A stretch of 54,545 bases of DNA, taken from the NCBI GenBank assembly GCA_900759015.1, contig CAAEUE010000010.1, forward strand, positions 1 through 54,545, written 5' to 3'. The translations under genes were made by a program, and so were the position numbers. The notes beneath the pieces were generated by a model, which searched no databases, had not been told where the DNA came from, and saw only the letters and a program-made list of their open reading frames with translations. This DNA comes from Clostridia bacterium (GTDB lineage: Bacteria; Bacillota; Clostridia; TANB77; CAG-508). Numbering within the stretch: the first letter of the stretch is position 1; every line of letters begins with the position of its first letter. Shown piece after piece: positions 25,817 to 35,400 of this stretch.

Positions 25817-25876
25817 GGGGACGTTCTTTAAATCCCTATTGTACAATAGGGATTTAAGGAACGTCCCTAAATCCCG
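25817..25876. repeat. REP-like palindromes, inverted pair (copies 4 and 5)
   Basis: A left partial copy in minus orientation (25817-25835) and a full plus copy (25849-25875) face each other around ATTGTACAAT. Together they form one long near-perfect hairpin. The tex SD (GAAGGGAG) begins at the last bases of the right copy. Confidence 0.85.
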
Positions 25877-25888
25877 AAGGGAGATAAA

Positions 25889-28042
25889 ATGGAGAAAATT
25901 ATACAAATTATAGCTAATGAATTAAATATAAAGAAATCACAGGTTGAAAATACTATAAAATTAATAGATGAAGGGAATACAATTCCTTTTATAGCTAGAT
26001 ATAGAAAAGAAGTAACAGGAGGTCTTTCTGATGAAGTTTTAAGAACTTTTGGAGAGAGATTAAATTATTTAAGAAACCTAGAAAAAAGAAAAGAAGAGGT
26101 TACAAATTCTATAGAAGAGCAAGGCAAATTGACAGAAGAGATAGTAAAAGATTTAGAAAATGCTGTAACACTTGCAGAAGTAGAAGATATTTATAGACCA
26201 TATAAACAAAAGAAGAAGACAAGAGCAACTGTTGCAAAAGCCAAAGGATTAGAACCTCTTGCAGAAATTATTTTATCTCAAGAGGAGACTAAAGATATAA
26301 AAGAAATAGCTACTGAATATATAAATGAAGAGAAAGAAGTAAAAACTATAGAAGAGGCAATACAAGGAGCATTAGATATTATTGCAGAAATGATATCAGA
26401 TAACCCAGAGTATAGAAAATTAATTAAACAGATAGTATATTCAAAAGGAATTATAAAAACAAATGCTACAAAGCCAGAGGAAAAATCCGCTTATGAAATG
26501 TATTATGATTACAGTGAAAATGTAAATAAAATACCGAGTCATAGAATTCTTGCAATAAATAGAGGAGAAAAAGAGGAATTCTTAAAAGTAAAAATAGAAA
26601 AAGAAGAAGATAAAATTTTAGAGAAAATAGAAAAAGATATAATTAAAGGTGAAACACAGTTTGCACAATATCTAAAAGATACAATTCAAGATAGTTTTAA
26701 AAGATTAATAGAACCATCAATAGATAGAGAAATAAGATCAGATTTAACAGAAAAAGCGGAAGAACAAGCAATAAAAGTATTTGGAAAAAATGCAAAACAA
26801 TTATTACTAGGAGCTCCTTTAAAAGGTATAACAGTTATGGGATTTGATCCTGCATATAGAACAGGATGTAAAATTGCAATAATAGATGAAACTGGAAAAG
26901 TTTTAGATTATACAACAGTATATCCAACAGAGCCACAGAACGACGTAGAAGGGGCAGAGAAGGAATTAGTTAAGTTAATAAATAAAGATCACGTTGATAT
27001 GATTGCAATTGGAAATGGGACAGCCTCAAGAGAATCAGAAATGTTTGTATCAGAAATGATTAAAAAATGTGACCATAAAGTTTTATATACAATAGTAAGT
27101 GAGGCAGGAGCATCTGTATATTCTGCATCAAAACTTGCAACAGAAGAATATCCAGATATAAATGTTTCTATAAGAGGTGCAATATCTATAGCTAGAAGAC
27201 TTCAAGATCCACTTGCTGAATTTGTTAAAATTGATCCAAAATCTATAGGTGTTGGCCAGTATCAACATGATGTAAATCAAAAGAAATTGGAAGAAAGTTT
27301 AGCAGGAGTTGTAGAAGATAGTGTTAATAAGGTAGGAGTAGATGTAAATACAGCCACACCATCACTTCTTTCATATGTTTCTGGAATAAATAAAACTATA
27401 GCTAAAAACATAGTAAAATATAGAGACGAAAATGGTAAATTAAAAACGAGAAAAGAATTGCTTAAAGTTCCTAAATTGGGGAAAGTTGCATTCGAGCAAT
27501 GTGCAGGATTTATTAGAATTCCAGATGGAGCTAATCCATTGGAAAATACTGCAGTACACCCTGAAAGTTACGAAATAGCAGAAGAATTGTTAAAAACTTT
27601 AGGTTATAGAACAGAGGATTTAAAGGATAAAGATAAATTAGTAGAAATTAGAAAAAAATTAGCTAGTTTAAATGTAGTAGAAACTACCCAAAAATTAAAT
27701 GTAGGGGAAATGACTTTAAAAGATATAATAGATGAATTATCAAAACCAGGTAGAGATCCTAGAGAGGATATGCCAAAACCAATATTAAGACAAGATGTGT
27801 TAAAATTTGAAGACCTAAAAGAAGGTATGATATTAACAGGTACTGTTAGAAATGTAATTGACTTTGGAGCATTTGTGGATATAGGTGTAAAACATGATGG
27901 TCTTGTCCACATATCTGAGATGAGTGAAAAATTTGTAAAAAATCCATCAGACATAGTTTCTGTTGGAGATATCGTAAAGGTTAAGGTTATTGGAATAGAT
28001 AGTGAAAGACAAAAAGTAAAACTTTCTATGAAAATAGGATAG
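25889..28042 (+). CDS. tex: Tex-type S1 RNA-binding transcription accessory protein
   Basis: A 717-residue protein of the Tex family, which binds nucleic acid and associates with RNA polymerase. The domain order is complete. The N-terminal helical region contains NTIPFIARYRKEVTGGL. A YqgF/RNase H-like domain lies at about 325-450 (MGFDPAYRTGCKIAIID). HhH motifs follow at about 490-560 (ATPSLLSYVSGINKTIAKNI, KVPKLGKVAFEQCAGF). An S1 domain lies at about 640-715 (GTVRNVIDFGAFVDIGVKHD). Length is normal for the family. It has its own SD, GAAGGGAG, and a hairpin (AAACACTTC/GAAGTGTTT) downstream. Confidence 0.96.
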   Translation: MEKIIQIIANELNIKKSQVENTIKLIDEGNTIPFIARYRKEVTGGLSDEVLRTFGERLNYLRNLEKRKEEVTNSIEEQGKLTEEIVKDLENAVTLAEVEDIYRPYKQKKKTRATVAKAKGLEPLAEIILSQEETKDIKEIATEYINEEKEVKTIEEAIQGALDIIAEMISDNPEYRKLIKQIVYSKGIIKTNATKPEEKSAYEMYYDYSENVNKIPSHRILAINRGEKEEFLKVKIEKEEDKILEKIEKDIIKGETQFAQYLKDTIQDSFKRLIEPSIDREIRSDLTEKAEEQAIKVFGKNAKQLLLGAPLKGITVMGFDPAYRTGCKIAIIDETGKVLDYTTVYPTEPQNDVEGAEKELVKLINKDHVDMIAIGNGTASRESEMFVSEMIKKCDHKVLYTIVSEAGASVYSASKLATEEYPDINVSIRGAISIARRLQDPLAEFVKIDPKSIGVGQYQHDVNQKKLEESLAGVVEDSVNKVGVDVNTATPSLLSYVSGINKTIAKNIVKYRDENGKLKTRKELLKVPKLGKVAFEQCAGFIRIPDGANPLENTAVHPESYEIAEELLKTLGYRTEDLKDKDKLVEIRKKLASLNVVETTQKLNVGEMTLKDIIDELSKPGRDPREDMPKPILRQDVLKFEDLKEGMILTGTVRNVIDFGAFVDIGVKHDGLVHISEMSEKFVKNPSDIVSVGDIVKVKVIGIDSERQKVKLSMKIG

Positions 28043-28066
28043 TTATATAGGCGATAAAACACTTCA

Positions 28067-28100
28067 TATACAATATGTATAAGAAGTGTTTAATTTTTTG
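28067..28100 (+). terminator. Terminator after tex
   Basis: AAACACTTC (from 28067) pairs with GAAGTGTTT, with an inner CATATA/TATGTA part, followed by a T run. Confidence 0.75.
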
Positions 28101-28126
28101 TTATATAATAAATAAAATTAAAAATC

Positions 28127-28153
28127 GGGATTTAAGGAACGTCCCTAAATCCC
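28127..28153 (+). repeat. REP-like palindrome, copy 6
   Basis: GGGATTTAAGGAACGTCCCT continues to AAATCCC. It is identical to the right copy of the pair before tex. It lies between two convergent genes. Confidence 0.85.
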
Positions 28154-28181
28154 CAGAAATGTTTCAAAATTACCGATTTTG

Positions 28182-29114
28182 TTATTCATCCTTATTTTGG
28201 TCTAAATTTGGTATATCTACAATTTCTGCTTTTACGTCTTGAGAACCAGATTGTTCTTTTATTTCATTTGGTGTTGTATTTTCTTTTGTGTTATCAGAAG
28301 ATACTGTACCTTCAGCGACTGTAGCAGAAGAATCTATACCAGCTCTATTTTCATAAAATACTATTGATGCAAATCCAATATATGGTGTTAATACTAATGT
28401 ACCAGCAATTGTTGCTATCCAGCCAACAAAAGGTATTAAAGATAATAGAGCAGCTAAAACAATCCATCCAATGAATGAAAGATATAAGCAGAATAAGCGA
28501 CCTTTATTTCCATCCATAAGTTCTTTACTTTGGTTAACACAATCAAGTGGTTTCATATTTGGATTGTCAATTGCAATATACATACCTAAACCATATGTTA
28601 ATGATTTTATGAAAAGCCATATGTATGCAGCTAGTATTACAATATATGCTATTATTGTTAAAGCACTAGCACCAACTAATGCACCACCTAAAACAGATGT
28701 AGAAGAGCTTATTCCTACTGCGAATGCAGTTGCGAAAGATGCAATAATAGAAACTACCATTATAATTACAGCAACTATTATTAATATTAGTGGAGCAATC
28801 ATTTTTAGAAGTAATCTTCCTGTAACGCACCATGCTCTTTTAAAATTAGCAAAGCCATCTTTAAAGAAATCGAAATATTCTACTTTTTCTCCTCTTTTTA
28901 ACTTCATCATAGTCATCATAAAACCATATAGTATTGGAATATCAATGACAATAGCTGCAATAGAAATTAAAAATCCTAAAAAATGAATAGAAGAAAGTAA
29001 TCCAACTAAAACAGAATATACTACAAATATTAAAGTTATTAAAACTACAGTTCCCCATTTTCCTTTCAAAGATTCTCTGGCTTGCCTTCTAGTTTCTGAA
29101 GCAGTTAAAACCAT
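28182..29114 (-). CDS. DUF975-family multi-pass membrane protein
   Basis: A 310-residue membrane protein with about six hydrophobic segments and a polar, acidic C-terminal tail of about 55 residues. The N-terminus (TASETRRQARESLKGKWG) matches the amphipathic start of DUF975 proteins, whose function is unknown. The gene follows the REC-HD-GYP gene by 44 bases on the same strand, with AGGAGGGG as SD, so the two are likely one operon. Link to c-di-GMP signalling is inferred from position alone. Confidence 0.8.
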   Translation of the reverse strand: MVLTASETRRQARESLKGKWGTVVLITLIFVVYSVLVGLLSSIHFLGFLISIAAIVIDIPILYGFMMTMMKLKRGEKVEYFDFFKDGFANFKRAWCVTGRLLLKMIAPLILIIVAVIIMVVSIIASFATAFAVGISSSTSVLGGALVGASALTIIAYIVILAAYIWLFIKSLTYGLGMYIAIDNPNMKPLDCVNQSKELMDGNKGRLFCLYLSFIGWIVLAALLSLIPFVGWIATIAGTLVLTPYIGFASIVFYENRAGIDSSATVAEGTVSSDNTKENTTPNEIKEQSGSQDVKAEIVDIPNLDQNKDE

Positions 29115-29158
29115 TTTTAAATCCCCTCCTTAATTAATTATATTAAATACAAAAAATC

Positions 29159-30187
29159 TTAGTACTTTTCTTGTATTTGTTTAATAGAATTAAAATCATT
29201 ATCTAAAATATCTAGGAAAACAATACCTATTTCTGGGTCAAATTGAGAGCCCAAATTTTGTAATATTTCAGATTTTACAACGTCCATTGGTAAAGAATCT
29301 CTATAACTTCTTCTAGATGTCATAGCATCAAAACTATCAACTATAGAAGTGATTCTAGCAAGATAAGGAATATTTGTACCTGCTAATTTATCTGGATATC
29401 CAGTACCATTAAATTTTTCATGATGATGTTTAACAATGTCTAAAATATTTTTAAACATTGTAGCATGTTGTAGCATGTTATATCCAATTATAGGATGTTC
29501 TTTAATTTTTGAATATTCTTCATCTGTTAAAGTAGATTCTTTTAGAAGGATGCTGTCTGGGATACCAATTTTTCCTATATCATGAAAAAGACCACCAATT
29601 CTTAATTTCTCGATATCTTCATCAGGCAAATTAAGTTTCTTTCCAAGTAAAACTGCATATTCAGAAACTCTATCAGAGTGACCTTTGGTATAAGGATCTT
29701 TAGCTTCTACAGTATGCCTTAGTATTTCTATACTATCCATGTAGGCTTTTTGCAAATCCTCATTCATTTTACTTATTGTACGCATTTGACTTACAGATTT
29801 TAAACCAGATTCTATTAGTAAAAGTAATTGATCAAATTTATCACTTTTTTCACAATAACCTTGAATGTCAAGTTGATGAATAGTATCTAAAGGTGGAGCC
29901 AAATCTTTGTGACCAGTTAGAAGAAGAATATATAAATCTTTGTTAAATTTTCTAATTTCTTCTACAACTTTATCACCATGAATTGGCGACATAATAAAAT
30001 CTAGTACCATCAAATCAAAATGTTCATTTTTTACACGGTTAATGGCCTCCATAGGATCTGTTATGCCAACAAAACTATAGCCAGATCTTTTCATAAATAT
30101 AGATAATGAATCTAAAATTCCTTGTTCATCATCTACTGCAATTATTTTAAAATCAGCACTTTGGGTTGTAATTTGATTCTTTCTCAT
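29159..30187 (-). CDS. Response regulator with HD-GYP c-di-GMP phosphodiesterase domain
   Basis: A 342-residue protein. Residues 10-125 are a receiver domain (VDDEQG acidic pocket, phospho-acceptor Asp in MVLDFIM, LLTGH). Residues about 150-330 are an HD-GYP domain with LFHDIGKIGIP and NGTGYPDKL, so the metal and GYP motifs are intact. The family breaks down cyclic di-GMP. ATG at 30187 has AGGAGG upstream and is chosen over a longer frame start. The kinase gene upstream on the same strand is a natural partner, although a terminator separates them. Confidence 0.93.
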   Translation of the reverse strand: MRKNQITTQSADFKIIAVDDEQGILDSLSIFMKRSGYSFVGITDPMEAINRVKNEHFDLMVLDFIMSPIHGDKVVEEIRKFNKDLYILLLTGHKDLAPPLDTIHQLDIQGYCEKSDKFDQLLLLIESGLKSVSQMRTISKMNEDLQKAYMDSIEILRHTVEAKDPYTKGHSDRVSEYAVLLGKKLNLPDEDIEKLRIGGLFHDIGKIGIPDSILLKESTLTDEEYSKIKEHPIIGYNMLQHATMFKNILDIVKHHHEKFNGTGYPDKLAGTNIPYLARITSIVDSFDAMTSRRSYRDSLPMDVVKSEILQNLGSQFDPEIGIVFLDILDNDFNSIKQIQEKY

Positions 30188-30211
30188 AATAACAGACCTC
30201 CTAATATAGAA

Positions 30212-30240
30212 ATTATATAAATAAAAACACATAAAAGCAA
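30212..30240 (-). promoter_or_regulatory. Promoter of the HD-GYP regulator
   Basis: On the minus strand TTGCTT (30235-30240) and TATAAT (30212-30217) are 17 bases apart, just downstream of the kinase terminator. Confidence 0.65.
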
Positions 30241-30261
30241 GAAAAAAGTCAAAAAAAGTAT

Positions 30262-30307
30262 AAAAAAAAGCAAGGTAAAATTTTCCATTTTACCTTACTT
30301 TTTTTAT
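30262..30307 (-). terminator. Terminator of the NRPS-kinase operon
   Basis: AAGGTAAAA (30272-30280) pairs with TTTTACCTT (30288-30296), flanked by A and T runs. It can work in both directions. Confidence 0.8.
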
Positions 30308-30363
30308 TGATATTGAATGATTATAGCTCATAAAACAAAATAGAAGATTCAATAATGGCTTAA

Positions 30364-32424
30364 TTAATTATTCTTTTTTTTATTACTATTTGGTAAAGGT
30401 AATATAATTGAAAATGTAGTACCATTTTTGTCTGACTTACATATTATATCTCCATTAAAATGAGCTTTTATAGTAGAGTAAGAGATAAATAATCCAAGAC
30501 CAGTACCATTTTTTCCTTTTGTAGTAATCATTTCTTTAAATAATTTTTCTTGGACTTCTTTTGGAATTCCAGGTCCATGATCTTTAACATCTATTACAAT
30601 ATTATTATTTTTAACATTTAATATTAATTCTATGCTTTCATTTGGTTTACCATTATATGATTGTATAGCATTTGAAACCATATTATTTATTACTTGTACT
30701 AAGCAGTTTACATCTCCATTAAGATAAGTAGTAGGAGGAACATTATTTGTTATATTAAGTGAGACTAATGCATTTTTTAGTTCATGTCTCATTAAAATAG
30801 TAATATTCTTTAATAACTCATCCATATAGAAACTAATATTAGTTGTAGAAGAGAAATTAACTGCTTGACCTTTAACTGCTGTTATAACATCTGACATGTA
30901 TTCTGTATAAGTTTTAATTTTTTCTATCCAAGAACTCATATCTTTTGCAATGTCATGATGATCTTGTTCAGTTACTTCTTTATCACCAATAGAAGAATCA
31001 TATTCTTTAACTAAATCTGTAAGACCTTCTGCTGCTCCAGATATAGACATTATAGGTGTTTTTAAGTTGTGAGCAATTCCACCTATTAACTGACCTAAAA
31101 AAGCTAAACGTTCTCTTTCTATTAGCATATTTTGGCTATTATGTATTTGATTTATATTGTTTTTAGTTAAATCTTGAATTTCATTAAATGCGTTTACCAA
31201 GTCTCCAATTTCATCATTAGAAACAACTGGTAATCTAGCATCATGGTCTATATTTTTATTTTCTACAATTTTTAATAAAGCTTTAGAAACTCTTTTAATA
31301 TCGTTTGCAATATAATTTGCAAAATAACGTAATAAAATAATATTAATTATAAATAGTATTACAAAAATTGATAGGATACCAATTAAAATAGTGTTAGAAA
31401 CAAGATTAAATCTTATTCCAATTTTCCATTCTTCACCATTAATTGATACTTTTCTAAATACACCTTGTGAGTCATCTCCATAAAAATCGTAAGTCCTATT
31501 TTTTTCAGGTTGTGTAGAAGATAAATCATTCATATATTTTGTAAAGAAAATAGATAATTCATCTCCATTAGAAGTTGTAGTAGTTCCATTTGGGCTAATT
31601 ATAAAATATGAATCAATATAAGGTTTTCTATAATTTATCTGTGAAAGCGAATCAGATAAAACTTTTACGACATCACCATTTATTTGACTTGGCACTTCTA
31701 TAGAGTTTAATTCTTGATTGTATAAGTCATAAGTTAAATTTCCGGTTTCTTTAATTATAGAAGAATAACCAGATAAAGCAATCAAAATTGCAGTAACTAT
31801 AAACATTGGTATAGTTACAATAAATATTACATTTTTTATACTAGATCTTTTTACATATTTATTAAAATTGCTATCTATATTTGAATATCCAGAAACCTCA
31901 TTATAAATACCTACTAAGATACTTTGGAAAGTCTTTTTAGAAAATATATATGAGATACTTGCTATTAAGGTTAACATAGAGAAAAATAGCAAACATACTT
32001 TTAAAGTAATAAATAGCTCACCTTGTAATAAACTAAATGTTATTGCAATCATAATAACAGGAACTACTATTTGTACAATATAAATTAAATTTGGTATTCT
32101 AGATATCGTTTTTGAAAGCTTATAATATAATTTAGTAACATCTTTTTTAGGAGCATTTAGCAGTTCTGATCTAATTTTATTTGTTTTTCTTAAACTATGT
32201 ATTAAAATAATATTTTCTATAAATAAACTGCATAATACAATCATTATATATTGCTGTGTATATGTAAGGCCATTTATGACCATCTGAAATTCATTATCTA
32301 TAGAATTTGGTGGATAACATAAGAATGTTGGTACCAATTTATAAAAGAATAATGAAACTCCTATACAAGCTAAATTATATACTAAAATCAGCTTAACCCA
32401 ATTTTTGTCCAAAGTTTTTTTCAT
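30364..32424 (-). CDS. Membrane sensor histidine kinase overlapping the NRPS gene
   Basis: A 686-residue kinase. Five membrane helices lie in the first 220 residues and a sixth near 346-368. An extracellular sensing region of about 125 residues lies between the fifth and sixth, then a HAMP-like linker. The phospho-acceptor His is in GGIAHNLKTPI (about 445-455). The ATPase domain has NNMVSNAIQSY, DHGPGIP and GTGLGLF. Its ATG (SD GGAGG) lies 32 bases inside the end of the NRPS frame, so translation is probably coupled. That ties signal sensing to the product of the NRPS. The probable partner regulator is the REC-HD-GYP gene downstream. Confidence 0.93.
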   Translation of the reverse strand: MKKTLDKNWVKLILVYNLACIGVSLFFYKLVPTFLCYPPNSIDNEFQMVINGLTYTQQYIMIVLCSLFIENIILIHSLRKTNKIRSELLNAPKKDVTKLYYKLSKTISRIPNLIYIVQIVVPVIMIAITFSLLQGELFITLKVCLLFFSMLTLIASISYIFSKKTFQSILVGIYNEVSGYSNIDSNFNKYVKRSSIKNVIFIVTIPMFIVTAILIALSGYSSIIKETGNLTYDLYNQELNSIEVPSQINGDVVKVLSDSLSQINYRKPYIDSYFIISPNGTTTTSNGDELSIFFTKYMNDLSSTQPEKNRTYDFYGDDSQGVFRKVSINGEEWKIGIRFNLVSNTILIGILSIFVILFIINIILLRYFANYIANDIKRVSKALLKIVENKNIDHDARLPVVSNDEIGDLVNAFNEIQDLTKNNINQIHNSQNMLIERERLAFLGQLIGGIAHNLKTPIMSISGAAEGLTDLVKEYDSSIGDKEVTEQDHHDIAKDMSSWIEKIKTYTEYMSDVITAVKGQAVNFSSTTNISFYMDELLKNITILMRHELKNALVSLNITNNVPPTTYLNGDVNCLVQVINNMVSNAIQSYNGKPNESIELILNVKNNNIVIDVKDHGPGIPKEVQEKLFKEMITTKGKNGTGLGLFISYSTIKAHFNGDIICKSDKNGTTFSIILPLPNSNKKKNN

Positions 32425-35400
32425 CTAAATTTTCCTCCAATCCGTGTTTAAAATAATTAGTATTTATGTTTGACCAATTAAAATTAATTTCTTTTAAGAT
32501 TTTGTTAGTATAAGGACTAGAAACTTTTATATTACTATCTTCATGTTTACTAGTTAATAGCTTATACAAATAAGAAGATAAACTAATTTCGTCAATAATA
32601 TTTTCTATACCTGTAAATGATTCGTTTTTAGTGAATTGAATGTTAAATCCTAGTTTATTTAATAAATTAACGATTTCTTCTAATGTTAATTCATTTTGAT
32701 TATATATATGATATACGTTATATTTGTTATCTTTTAGCAAAATAGAAACTATTAATTTAGCGCATTCATCAACAGGACTTATATTAAATTTTTTGTCTTT
32801 TAAACTTAGAGGAAGTTGCTTAGCTTTTAAGATAAATTGTATTAAATTGAAAAATAGATTTTCATTTAAATTATATTGGAAGATACCATCATAACTTCTC
32901 CAAGTAATATTTCCTAAACGGAAAATAGTTATAGGAAGCCCATTATTATTTTCTTCCAATAATATTTTCTCTGCTTCAAATTTTGTCTTAATATAAATAT
33001 TTTCGCTTATATCTTGGTTAACATATAAATCCTTTTCTGTAAAATTAATTACACCATTAGGATCAGTATTTCCAGCTACAGAAAGAGTAGAAACATGTAC
33101 TAATTGCGAATTAGGTATATCTTTACAAACATTAACAAGGTTTCTTACACTTTGTACATTAGTTTTTTCAAATGTTTTATAATCTCCTAAATGTTTAACT
33201 GTTGCAGCTGTGTTAAGTATACAATTTACATTCTTGCACAAATCAGTATATTTATCGTAAGTTAATCCTAAATGTTCTTTTGTAAAATCACCATTAATAA
33301 CTATAATTCTATTTCCAAAATATGAGTTTAATTCATCTTTAAAATAATACTTCAATCTTTCTTTTAATCTAGTAATTGCATTTTTTAAAGTATCTCCTCT
33401 AATTAGACAATATATATCATAATTAGTATTTTTTAATAATTCAAACAAAATATGGGCACCTAAAAAGCCAGTAGCACCAGTTAATAGGATATTCCCACTT
33501 ATGCTTGCAGGAAGGCTTTTTTCTATTTGGAAACCTTCATAATTAGACATAGTTGTATCTAGTGTTTCTGCTATTTCGGAATTAATAGCATATTTTTCTA
33601 ATAATTTAATTGTAGGGTATCTATAAAAATCTTGTGCAGATAATTTTATATTATATTTAGAAGCTTCTACAGAAATTTTTATAGAGTCTAATGAATCTCC
33701 ACCTAATGAAAAGAAATTATCTTTAATTCCAATTTTAGATTTACCTAAAATATTCTCCCATATAGAACATAATAGTTTTTCTGTATCATTTTTAGGAGCT
33801 TCATAATTTTCTGTATCTGAATTTTTAGCAAGCTCTAGTAATTTTTTTCTATCAATTTTTCCATTTGTGTTTAAAGGAAATTTATCTAAAAATTCAAATT
33901 GATTTGGGATCATATAATGTGGTAATTTTTTTACTAAAGTATTTCTGAATGTTTCTTCATTGATAATAGAACTATCTATAATTACAAAAGCTACTAATGT
34001 TGAATTATTGTCTTCTTTATCTAATAAAATTGTACAATTTTTTACTCCATGTATATTTTTCATTGTATTTTCAATTTCGCCTAGATCAATTCTATATCCT
34101 CTATATTTTACTTGATTATCATTTCTACCTACAAACATTATCGTGCCATCAGGAAGCCATTTAGCAGAATCTCCTGTTTTATAGATTCTATTTTTTAAAT
34201 CAAATGATTCTTTAGTTTTTTCTGGGTTATTTAAATAGCCATTACCAACACATTCACCTTGAACATATATTTCTCCAACTTTACCTATTGGTACTAATTT
34301 TTTTAATTTATCTAAAATTAATATTTTAGAATTACCAATTGGATTTCCAATAGGAGTTATACTATTTGGAGGCAAGGTATTTTTAAATTTATACATTGTA
34401 CAACATATAGTCGTTTCAGATGGACCATATCCATTTACAATTTTAATGTTAGGATTTAAATTATAAAAATTAGATAGAGTAGAAGCCTTAATTGGTTCAA
34501 CACCCACTAATATTTTGTTTAAATTTAACTTCGGATATTTGGCTAATTCTTCATAAATAGAATGTAACATTGCAGGAGGAAAGTATGCAAATGTTATATG
34601 TTTAGTAGAAATGTAACTTGCGAGTTCTACTATACTACTATTATTTAAATCTTTGTATAAATGCAAATCTGCACCAAAAACCAAAGCTGTAAAAATCTCT
34701 GCCATACTAACATCAAAACAAATATTAGTTACAGATAAAAATTTATCTTTACATGTAACAGAATCATCTAAAAAATGATTAAAAGAATATACAAAATTAA
34801 TAATATTATTATGAGATTGTACAGTTCCTTTAGGTTTTCCAGTAGAGCCAGAAGTATAAATAATATATGCATTATCATCTGGTGAAGTTTTTGGAAACTC
34901 GTAATTTGTTTTGTAAGTATATAGTTCATTAATATATAATTTTTTACAATTATTACCTAAATAATCAAAAGCATGCTCTGTAATTAATATTTTAGTATTG
35001 CTATTTTCTAGAATATATTCAATTCTTTCTTTAGGATAGTCAGGGTATATTGCTAAAAATGCAGCTCCTGATTTTAATATTCCTAATAAAGAACATATAA
35101 GATTAATGTCTTTATTTTTAAATAAAATAGAAACACAATCTCCTTTTTTAACACCATTTTCTATTAGATTGTTTGCTATTTGAGTGCTCCTAATAGATAA
35201 CTCTTTATAAGTAATATGATTATCATTAAATGTAATTGCAATATTATCTGGATATTGTTTTGCAATTTCTTCTATTAATTCGTGAATTCCTACATTTTTA
35301 GGGTGAGGAATACTAGAATTGTTAAACTTATTTTTTATTAGATTTTCTTCTTCGGTTGAAATAATATTAATATCTTTTAATAGTACAGAAGGATTTTCTA

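Noticed and set aside
28471..28986. Plus-strand open frame of 171 codons
   Set aside because: It is antisense to the DUF975 gene, which has a proper SD, clear family N-terminus and membrane segments.
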